The position numbers and the translations under genes were made by a program. The notes under the pieces were generated by a model. It searched no databases. It was not told the DNA's origin and was given only the letters and a program-made list of their open reading frames with translations. Positions 1-8,861 of a stretch of 64,000 bases of DNA are shown one piece after another (positions within the stretch are counted from its first letter, which is position 1; each line of letters starts with the position of its first letter). Origin of the DNA: Caenorhabditis elegans (Eukaryota > Nematoda > Chromadorea > Rhabditida > Rhabditidae); assembly GCF_000002985.6 (NCBI RefSeq), contig NC_003282.8, forward strand, positions 2,480,001 through 2,544,000, given 5' to 3'.

Positions 1-218
1 ACTTCGGCACCTCAATCCCCTCGGATTTCTCCTGTAAGGTGGAACTCGGGCCGAATAGGTTTGTAGCTCAAGTATTCGTGCCAGAATTGGGTCTCGACGC
101 GAAAACCACCACACGTAGGCATCGGATACCGTACCACGAACTTTCAAGGGAGGATTTAAGCGATGCGGCAGATTTGGTTGTATCCAGGAATGGAATTATT
201 GTTTCGAAACTTTTATGA
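1..218 (+). CDS. 3' terminal exon of an unidentified protein (partial)
   Basis: One frame (first full codon at 3-5) is open from the window edge to a TGA at 216-218 and encodes about 71 residues ending VVSRNGIIVSKLL. The other two forward frames hit stops at 34-36 and 64-66. GC content is clearly higher than in the AT-rich DNA that follows, as expected of a nematode exon. An AATAAA at 294-299 could be the polyadenylation signal. The fragment is charged, with an Arg-rich stretch (TTTRRHR), and has no signal or membrane segment. I do not recognise the family. The upstream exons lie outside the window. Confidence 0.6.
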   Translation, partial: FGTSIPSDFSCKVELGPNRFVAQVFVPELGLDAKTTTRRHRIPYHELSREDLSDAADLVVSRNGIIVSKLL

Positions 219-399
219 TCTATTGATTTTTATTTTTGATTTGTAAATTTTAATAATATCTAGTTTTTTTTTTTGGTTGATTGATTAATTAATAATAAAA
301 AAATTTGAATTAAAAAAAAAACTTTTTTTTTCGAATTAAAAAAAAAAATTTATTTCATTTTTTTTTTCAACTTTTAATCTAAATATTCGTATTCAGCTC

Positions 400-2225
400 A
401 CCGATGGCTTCAATTTAAGTATAATCATGACCTACTTCCCACAAACTTGACAAAATTGAGTCCCGCCACGAAAAATTCCGGGTTACTGTAGTTTTCGTGG
501 TGGGACCCAAAACTTCTGGAATTTTGAAGCATAGGCATGATTATACTTGTTTGAAAGCTCGTAGAGAACAGAATTTGAATTTTCTGGTAAAAAATAACAA
601 AAAAATTTCTGTGGAACTTTTTTTACATAAAAATTGTTTTTTTCTGACTCCACAACATTTTTTTTTGATTTTTTTTCAACTTTTCATCGAAATATTCGTA
701 TTCCGCTCACCGAGAGCTTCAATTTAAGTATAATCATGACCTACTTCCCACTAATTTGACAAAAATTGGGTCCCACCACGAAAACTTCCGGGTTACTGTA
801 GTTTTCGTGGTGGGACCCAATTTTATATTGAAAGTGGGTCATGATTATACTTGTTTGAAAGCTTGTAAAGCACAGAATTTAAATTTCCTAGTGAAAAATG
901 ACAAAAAATTATGTTTTTGTAAAAAATATCTCGAAAAAATGTTTTTTTTTTCTTTTTTTCACCTAAAATTTTTTTGTTTCAGAATTTTGTGGGTGTTGAT
1001 CTATGAATCATATCAGGTCAGCTGCATGATAAAACTGTCATATAACCTCATGATAACCACGTTTTCTCCAAGAAACCACGTGATTATTCGAGTTTTTCTC
1101 AATTTTTAAGCTAAAACTCCCGGGAAAACGGGGAATTTCGAAATTTATTAGGCGAGAAATTCAATTTTGACATCATTTCCAGCTCTTTGGGCTCCATAAC
1201 ACCAAAATTTCACCGGAAAACCTTTAAATAAACTGCCAAAAAAAATGCGTCATTATGTCAATTTCGGCGATTTTTACGAGCCTCTGGCGCCCCTCAATGG
1301 AGGTGTTATCTAACTGAAAAAATGGCACATAAAAGATGTTTGGACAGCAAAAATGTGCATTTTCAAATTCAAATAGTCTACCATAGGAAATTACAGTTTT
1401 TGCATTTTTAAAAAAAAAAAAAAAATTTAATTTCCAAAAAAAAATTTAGAATTTTTTTCGGAAAAATGCTGAAATTTTTTTTTCAGAACTTTTAAAGTAT
1501 TTCTAAATTTATTGTTTAGCTCATTCAGAGCTTTCAGGAATGTATAATCATCCGTGAAAGAAATTCCTGGGTCCCGCCACGAAACTCTCGGGTTACTGTA
1601 GTTTTCAGGATCTTTTTTTGTTGAAAACTAATTCACATTTAAAAAAGTTCAACGTTCAAGAAAAATTTAACCGGAAAAATTGTAGAATCTTTTTTAAAAA
1701 ACTGAATTGAAATTTAAAGATTTTTGAAAAAAAAATTTTTTTTTCATAAAATTCCAAAAACTACAGTAACCCGGAGCTTTTCGTGGTGAGACCCCGAATT
1801 TTTTTTAGGATCCGAGAGAATTTGTTCAGATTAAATTTGATCGATACAAAAATTTTGAACATTACTTCTTTTTTTTCATTGAATATTAAAATTTCGTTTC
1901 GAGACCTTCAAATATTATTTTTCCACATTTTTTAAAAAACTACTTGGAATTCAGCTCTCTTAGAGCTTTCATTTAAGTATAATCATGACTAGGTTCTGAA
2001 AAACATTGGGTCTCACCACGAGACCTGCTGTTTTCGTGGCAAGACCCAAATATTTTTGTGTTAGAAAAATCAGATTTTCACAAAACGAAATAAATTGTTT
2101 TTCAATCATTTTTCTTGTTTTTTCGATTTTGCAATAATTTTTTCTAAAATTTGTTAACTAACTCAGCGTGCTGAAAGATTTACTGTCATGATTATACCCT
2201 AAACTGAAGCTTTCGGTGAGCCGAA
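400..2225. repeat. Cluster of short palindromic repeats (TTTAAGTATAATCATGAC family)
   Basis: Copies at about 400-565, 715-872 and 1960-2225, with a partial copy near 1537-1620. One arm reads TTTAAGTATAATCATGAC and the other is its inverse (GTCATGATTATACTT). The centre holds a second inverted pair around GGGTCCCGCCACGAAAA / TTTTCGTGGTGGGACCC. The copies sit between the 3' end of the first gene and the phospholipase gene. The same family returns four times at 62.4-64.0 kb. The rest of this interval is AT-rich with no gene that I can support. Confidence 0.75.
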
Positions 2226-2256
2226 CTCAAATTTTTCAGCCAAATTATTTCCAGAG

Positions 2257-4112
2257 ATGCTTCTAGTCCTGCTTCTGGCTCTTCCAGCAATTGTCAGTTC
2301 GTCATGTAACATATTATATCAGTTGGATGATATGTCCTACTGTAGAATTGGTCAACCATTCGACGCCTATCGCTATTACGGGTGTTCGTGCTCCGGAATT
2401 TCTCCCAACAAGCCAATCGACGGAATTGATAGGTAGGCAGGGTTAAAGGTCGGGTACCGAAATTTGAGACTTTGCGTTTTTAGACCCAAAATGGTCCAAA
2501 ACTACCAAATTTCGTAATAAGACGTTCTGAAAATTTCTCAAAAAAAAGTTATGGCCGCTCAAAGTTTTGGAAAAAATTACCTATTTTTAGCTAAAATCTC
2601 AAATTTTGGCAATTTCTCGGTGTCGCAGCGGTTGGAACTTCGTTTTTTATTTGATTGCCATCCTTTAATGCATATTTTGTCATTTTATTACGTGTTATTT
2701 CGATGATTGAGATGTTTTTTGGCCAATGGGGACGCAAATATGATACAATTTTGCGTCCCCATTGGCCAAAAAACATCTCAATCAACGAAATAACACGTAA
2801 TAAAATGCCAAGATATTCATTAAAGGATGATAATCAAATAAAAATTAAGTTCCGACCGCTGCGACAATGAGAAGTGGCCAAAATTTGAGATTTTAGCTAA
2901 AATAGCCCGTTTTTCCGAAACTTTGAACGGCCATACCTTTTTTTTTGAGAGATTTTCAGAACGTCTCATTACGAAGTTTGGTAGTTTTGGACCATTTTGG
3001 GTATAAAAACGCAAAGTCTCAAATTTCGGTACACCACCTTTAAGGGTACAGTAACCCAAGGGTTACGGTAGTTTCAGATTACTGTACCAATTCATCATTT
3101 CCAGATGCTGCCAAGTGCATAATGATTGCTACAATGAGCTTCTTCTTACTAAAAAATGCCAAAATTCGAATTCCCCATACTTCTGCCTATACAAATGGGA
3201 ATGTGTCTATCAGCAGCCAGCGTGCAATAGTAAGTTGTTGGGGGTACTGTAATTTTAGAAAATTTCTGGAAAAACTCCAATTTTTGGAGTTATTTTTTGA
3301 AGTTTTAATTTTTCAACTCTTTTCCAAGTTTTCGTGAATTTGAATTTTTATTTAAAAAATCTTGATGTTTTTTTTTTTTTATATAATCATGACTCTGGAA
3401 ATTTCTACAAAATCTCCGGGTCCCGCCACGAAAATTCTTGAGGTGCTGTAGCACGAGTAATTGCGGAGACATTACAAAATTTCGTTATGAAAAGTTATGA
3501 TTTTCAACATTTTTCCAAAAATTGTTTTTTCTCGAAAATTTCACTTATATTCTAGAACTCCGAGAATTTGAATAAAAACTTCGAAATTCCAATTTTTCCC
3601 GATTTCAGCTGATTTTGAGCTTTTAAGAAAGGCTAAGCTCCTTCCATTCTGAAAATTTCTACAAAATTTTCGGGTCCCGCCACGAAATGTTTTTGGGTAC
3701 TATAGTATGATTTGAACTTATGAACTTATGAACTTGTTAAGATTAACTTTCGGCAAAAAAAAACTTTTTTTCTGAATTTTGTATATATTTTGGTGTATTT
3801 TCGTGGAAATTTAACTTTTCTACAATCCAGCTTTAAAAAAAGAAACGATTTTCCGCATTTTTGGCAAAAAACTCTAATTTTCTCAATTTTCACCCGCTTT
3901 TTTTCCAATTTCTTCCATAAATATCTGAAATTTTTCCAGACGAAAGTAAATGTACACAATCCGTGTGTCAATGTGATGAGCAGTTTATCAATTGTCTTGC
4001 CAAGTATCCATATCCGACATTTTCCAAGAAATGTCAATATTCCGAACGGGATCCGATTCTCAAGATGATCGCCACTGCGTCTGCGGCTACAGCAGCGGCA
4101 AAGAAGAATTGA
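2257..4112 (+). CDS. Y69A2AL.2: Secreted phospholipase A2 with an Asn at the usual Asp49 position
   Basis: Three exons, 2257-2432, 3105-3229 and 3940-4112, join in frame to 157 codons. Residues 1-16 form a signal peptide (MLLVLLLALPAIVSS). The Ca-loop region YGCSCSGIS is followed by PIDGIDRCC, then the active-site helix CCQVHNDCY with catalytic His64, then the second motif CQCD with Asp113. Spacing and cysteine pattern are those of secreted PLA2, which hydrolyses the sn-2 acyl bond of phospholipids outside the cell using calcium. Oddities: the residue after the catalytic His, normally the calcium-binding Asp49, is Asn65 (HND instead of HDx), and loop glycines are replaced by Ser. Activity is therefore uncertain. 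A TTTCCAG acceptor two bases before the ATG fits trans-splicing or a 5' intron. The locus name is from memory. Confidence 0.9.
2443..3043. mobile_element. Palindromic TTAA-flanked MITE in PLA2 intron 1
   Basis: The element fills nearly all of intron 1. TTAA at 2443-2446 and 3040-3043 flanks inverted arms of about 280 bp, from GGTACCGAAATTTGAGAC to its inverse. The TTAA duplication suggests piggyBac-type mobilisation. There is no coding capacity. Related copies are at 21026-21638, 39342 (one end only) and 39552-40140, with a divergent cousin at 26060-26676. Confidence 0.8.
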
Positions 4113-4218
4113 TTCTTTTTCACTTTTTTTTTGTTAGAAACAGAGCAATTTGAATTTTTGAACATTTATCTCTGAAATACGCCACGTGTCATTTGAAAAT
4201 GAAATAATTGATTTTTTT

Positions 4219-4985
4219 AAGGAAAAGTGGTTTCTAGGCCATGGCCGAGGGGCCGACAAGTTTCAGCGGCCATTTATCTTGCTTTGTTTTTCGCCTGTTT
4301 TCTTTCGTTTTTCATCGATTTTTTTCGTTTTTTCTTAATAAAACTGATAAATAAATATTTTTTGCAGATGCTAAAACAATTTCCAAGTAAAAAAAATCAT
4401 GTATTCAGTGGGCAAACAGCGGTGAAAGTGGGCATTGTAATATGATGGATTACGGGAATACAAAACCTAAACTTTTTCTGAAACATGATACATATGCTGC
4501 TTAGATGCTGAGACTACCTGATTTTCATAACGAGACCGCTGAAAAAGTTTTGAGGTTTTCAAAATTCAACTTTTTGTGCGAAAATCTCGACTTTTTCATC
4601 AAAAAAGTTGAATTGTGGAAACCTCAAAACTTTTTCAGCGGTCTCGTTATGAAAATCATGTACTTTCAGCATCTAAGCATCATATGTATCATGTTTCAGA
4701 AAAAGTTTAGGTTTTGTATTCCCGTAATCCATCATATTACACAATGCCCACTTTCACCGCTGCTTGCCCACTGAATACATATTTTTTTACTTGGAAATTG
4801 TTTTAGCATCTGCAAAAAATATTTATTAATCAGTTTTATTAAGAAAAAACGAAAAAAATCGATGAAAAACGAAAGAAAAAAGGCGGAAAACAAAGCAAGA
4901 TAAATGGCCGCTGAAACTTGTCGGCCCCTCGGCCATGGCCTAGAAACCACTTTTCCTCGTCCCTCGTGAGGAAAAAGTTGCAGTG
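4219..4985. mobile_element. Palindromic repeat element, copy 1 (left end truncated)
   Basis: Two inverted arms of about 370 bp begin at GGAAAAGTGGTTTCTAGGCC and meet near 4600, with inner arms around GACCGCTGAAAAAGTTTTGAG. The right end keeps the full terminus GTTGCAGTG at 4977-4985. The left end lacks the matching CACTGCAAC. It follows the PLA2 stop by about 100 bp and holds AATAAA motifs that could serve that gene's 3' end. Other copies are at 33740-34196 and 35432-36221. Confidence 0.75.
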
Positions 4986-5116
4986 ACCGCGACGCGATTT
5001 CGGTTTGATTGCCAACAACTCTGTCGAAGAATGCTAAATTTAGGAAAAAATTGAAATTGAATTCAATTCATATTATCGATTATTTATTTTTCGACCGTAA
5101 GACGATGCATTCGAGG

Positions 5117-6730
5117 TACAGTGCTGGCCAAAAAGATATCCACTTTTGGTTTTTTGTGTGTAACTTTTTTCTAAGTGGTTATTTTGTTTTGAAACTTCAC
5201 CACAGTGTTCACAAAATCTAAAAACACAATATTCATCAAAAATGTTCAACAGATTTTGAAAAAACTTCAGAAAAATTCAAAAAAATCGAAAAACTAGAAA
5301 TATTGAAAAAACCGAGGTTGCAAGGAAATGACAATTAAAGTACCGGAATATGAGCAATTGGATTTAAAAACAACATAATTATGCTTAATACTTTGTCGCG
5401 TATCCGTTTGCATCAATAACAGCTTGACAACGACGTGGCATCGAGTCGATCAGCTTGTGAATAACTGACATGGGGATAGCTTTCCAAGCGTTTTCCAACT
5501 GGTTGAATTTGGCATCTGCATTTGAAGCCCGAATACCTCCAAGACGTCTTTCCAACTCTTCCCACAAATGCTCTATTGGATTCAAGTCCGGAGACTGACT
5601 TGGCCAATCGAGCAAATGCACACGACGACGTTGAAACCAGGAACGCACATGAAGAGAAGTATGCTTAGGATCGTTATCCTGCTGAAACACGAAGCCACGG
5701 CCCACATTTTGAAGTGCCCAGGGTCGCATTGTAGTTTCCAAGATGTTTTCGTATTGAAAACGATCCATAATGCTTTGGATTCTCCTTAGTGGGCCCATGG
5801 AAGTGCTGGTGAAGCACCCCCACACCATGACGCTCCCACCTCCATGCTTAACGGTTGGGCATTGATACTTTGGAGAGTACCTAGAGCCAACAGGACGACG
5901 TACCCAGGAATTTCCATCACTCCCGAACAAATTGAACTTGCTTTCGTCAGACCAGATGTGTTTAGCCCATTCCTGACGTCCCCAACGAAGATGCGCTTTT
6001 GCCCACGCAACTCGAGCCATGCGATTTTTCTTACTGATGAACGGTTTCTTGACTGGCTTTCATCCGTGTAGTCCTGCTTGCTGTAAACGTCGACGAACAG
6101 TTCGTTTACTTGGTACAGGTTCATTTGGAGAACTTATAATCATTTGAATATCCGTGGCGGTCCTATGCGGATCTTCTCTTGCTGATCGGAGGATGTTGCG
6201 ATCCATCCTATGGGTTGTCACTCGAGGCCTGCCGGGCGAGATTCTCAAAGCGACGGATTTCTAAACATTTATTATTAAAAAATAATATTTTTCGAACTCA
6301 CCTCAGTTTGGTACTTCTTGATTACTTTCCAAATAGTCGACGGAGAACGTTGAATTTGCAGCGCGAGCATTTTCGTGGGTATTCCTTGTTCGAAGCCAGC
6401 TACAATGGCTTTCTTGACGTCCAAGGAAAGATTTTTACACCCAACAGATTTTACCATACCTTAAAAATAATTTATCAACCAAACAAATCCAGTGCAACAA
6501 ACAGAGTGCGTTTTATTGATAATTCAAAAAAAATAATGAAAATTGGAAAAACGAAAAAATCAAAAAATTGAAATAAAATTCAGAAAAAATCGATAATCAT
6601 GTAATGTTTGGTCCGCAAATTTGCGTAACATTTCGCTTTATGCACACGGAAAAATTCAAGTCAAATGGATGCTTGAGAAAAAAGTTACACACAAAAACCA
6701 AAAGTGGATATCTTTTTGGCCAGCACTGTA
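5117..6730 (-). mobile_element. Tc1: Full-length Tc1 transposon
   Basis: Between TA dinucleotides at 5117-5118 and 6729-6730 lies exactly 1,610 bp with perfect-looking terminal inverted repeats beginning CAGTGCTGGCCAAAAAGAT. Both the length and the termini are those of canonical Tc1 of C. elegans. The transposase lies on the minus strand. The right TA directly abuts a GATGGTGTC palindromic repeat end at 6731, so Tc1 landed at the edge of an older element. Confidence 0.97.
5385..6457 (-). pseudogene. tc1a: Tc1 transposase (Tc1A) interrupted by a premature TGA
   Basis: Exon 1 is 6457-6302, followed by a 41-bp intron (GTGAGT to TTTAG), and exon 2 is 6260-5385. The joined frame is 343 codons, the known Tc1A length. 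The N-terminal paired-like helix-turn-helix (MVKSVGCKNLSL, then SPSTIWKVIKK) and the GRPR motif are intact. The DD34E catalytic residues lie in WSDESKF, QQDNDPKH and NPIEHLWEELE. Codon 119 (6062-6060, minus strand) is TGA where the family has Arg in the stretch GLHG-R-KPVKK, so a single G-to-A change on the plus strand separates the DNA-binding half from the whole catalytic domain. This copy should not make active transposase but keeps both ends, so it could still be moved in trans. Confidence 0.93.
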
Positions 6731-7160
6731 GATGGTGTCAGGCTGTCTTATCACAGTTTGATCTACAAAAAATGCGGGAATATTTTTCGAGAAAAAGTGT
6801 GACGTCAGCACGTTCTTAACAATGGGAAATAAGATGAGGTGTCTGCGTCTCTTCTTCCGCATTTTTTGAAGATCAAATCGAAGTGAGACATTTTGACACC
6901 ACATGTCAAGGTAGAATCGAGCGGCAAAATCGGTTAAAAACCGGCGAAGAAGAATTACTAAAAATGCCGAGAATCGTGCTGAAAATTCTATTATCGATTT
7001 TGTCAGAGAAAAATCGATGATTATCCTGAGCTCTTGATCTACAAAGAATGCGGGAATTTTTCGCCCAGAAAAATTGTGACGTCAGCACGCTCTCTAACCA
7101 TGTGAAATCAGATGAGATGTCTGCGTATCAAATCCCGCATTTTTCGAAGATCAAAAATAA
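6731..7160. repeat. Two copies of the GTGGTGTC palindromic repeat next to Tc1
   Basis: 6731-6905 runs from GATGGTGTCAGGCTGTC to GACATTTTGACACCAC, with inner arms built on GATCTACAAAAAATGCGGGAA and TGACGTCAGCACG. A second, partial copy covers about 7034-7160. A clean 157-bp copy with an 8-bp target duplication is in the phosphatase gene at 12979-13135. Confidence 0.7.
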
Positions 7161-7337
7161 TGGGGCTTTCTGACTCCACGTCAGCTTTCCAAGTCGTCGC
7201 CGGTCGAAGTAAAACCAAGATTTTTGCGTGACAAAACCGAGAGGTCGACCTTTCGGCCAAAATGCCAATATAAAATGGAATTCAACAGGGAATATATCCA
7301 TTATACAGTTTTTTTTTACCAAAAACAGGCACAAAAT

Positions 7338-7475
7338 ATGCAGTTTTTGTGCAATTAATGCTTCTCGGTGAGTCTAAATGCTTATTTCAGGGCCTAAATA
7401 GCATTTTTTTTCAGCGCTCATCAGATTTGAAGACAGTTTCAATATTCAAAGCTATAATAGTTTCTACGATTATTG
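7338..7475 (+). pseudogene. Relic duplicate of phosphatase exon 1 and start of exon 2
   Basis: The stretch ATGCAGTTT..GCAATTAATGCTTCTCG followed by GTGAGT (donor at 7368) matches exon 1 of the phosphatase gene at 8862-8889, including the donor. The TTTCAG acceptor at 7412-7414 is followed by CGCTC, as in exon 2. Two extra bases in the signal-peptide codons break the frame, giving a stop seven codons after the ATG. Beyond CGCTC the resemblance fades. I read it as a decayed 5' end from a local duplication. The surrounding 7160-7690 shows nothing else. Confidence 0.5.
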
Positions 7476-7689
7476 GGGGAAATGATGGATTCGAACTATT
7501 ATTTGTAGAAAATTTTCAATAAATTTTCGAGCTTTTCCTACTGTCTTTTTGAGATTTTCAATCGTACAGAATTCATCTTTAACTTTTGTACATTTAAACA
7601 ACTATTGTACTCCTCGCGGAGAAGTGAATTTCACAGTTTCAGAGCAAAAACATACACTTTGATGCATTTTGCCATTTTTTGGAAGCTGT

Positions 7690-8640
7690 AGGCGCATCTT
7701 CAGGCGTACGTGCCTTTTCGATGCCTGCGTACCTACGTGCTCGCCTCACACATATGCCTACTTTTTAGCTGATTGCCTACCCATTTACGTTAATATCTCA
7801 CGTCTGCCTTATGCCTGCCTACTTACCTATGCTTACCCACCTCACACCTACCTACCATATTCTAATCGCTTAGCTACATGCCTACCCGTCTACGTTAATA
7901 GCTTACGTCTGCCTTATGCCTACCTACTTAAGGCCTCATGCTTACCTACGCGCCTATATCTTGCCTAACTACCGTATACCTGCCTGCCTAATTCTTGCCT
8001 GTCTACGTTAATACCTCATGCCTGCCTTATTCCCACGTAAATTACACCGGCCTCGTGCACCAAAGCGCCTACACCATGCCTACCTACCTTATACCTAATT
8101 GCCTGCCTAATGTTTGCTTATCTACGTTAATACCTCATGCCTGCCTTACCTATGCTTACCTGCCTCATATCTACCTCATACCTTCATGCCTTTATTGAGC
8201 CTAGCTCATACCTGCCTGCCTATTTAAACGTTAAAATATCATGTCTGCCTTTTTCCAACCTACCTCTTCGACCTCTGACCTCATGTCGACCTCTGACCTC
8301 ATGTCTACCTATGTGCCTATATCTACCTACCTTGTACCTGCCTAGCCAATTTTTGCCTGCCTACACTTATATCCTGCGTACGCACCCCATATCTACCAAA
8401 ATTATACTCGCCTGCCTAATGCTTACCTGCCTACGTAAATTACACCGGCCTCATGCTTACCTATGTGCCTACATCATGCCTACCTACCATATGCCTGTCT
8501 GCCTAATGTTTTCTTGTCTGCGTTAATACCTCATGCCTGCCTTACCTATGCTTACCTACCTCATATCTACCTACATTAAGCCTAGATCATGCCTACCTGC
8601 CTACGTGCCTATCTCATGCCTACCTGCCTCAAAACGCCTG
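7690..8640. repeat. Degenerate CCTGCCTAC minisatellite
   Basis: About 950 bp is built from imperfect 4-8 bp CCTA/CCTG-type units. A higher-order unit around TACGTTAATACCTCATG then CTGCCTTACCTATGC recurs near 7790, 7885, 8005, 8123 and 8519. Stop-free stretches rich in Leu, Pro, Tyr and Thr arise from the repeat and are not considered genes. It ends about 200 bp before the phosphatase start. Confidence 0.85.
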
Positions 8641-8861
8641 ATTCTATGCCATTCTAATTTTCAAAACTCAATAAACCGTAAAAATTACCACGTGAACCCT
8701 TTTGAAATGAATTTCATCCAGAAATAGTGAAATCAGATAAGAATTTTTACGTGAAAACCCGAAATGTACTCGTTTCCCACCAAAAAAAAGTCAATGTGGG
8801 GGGAATCAGAGGGAAATCGAATCAGTATGTTGTTTTAGTTTGTTCAAACATGCAACATAAG

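Noticed and set aside
4227..4950. ORFs starting MVSRPWPRGRQVSAA in the palindromic element (also at 33964, 35467 and 35971)
   Set aside because: The same 65-72 codon frame appears in each arm of each copy, but it has no transposase motifs and ends in low-complexity Phe/Leu codons; it reflects the repeat arm.
7669..8727. Plus-strand ORFs rich in Leu, Pro, Tyr and Thr
   Set aside because: They are translations of the CCTGCCTAC minisatellite.
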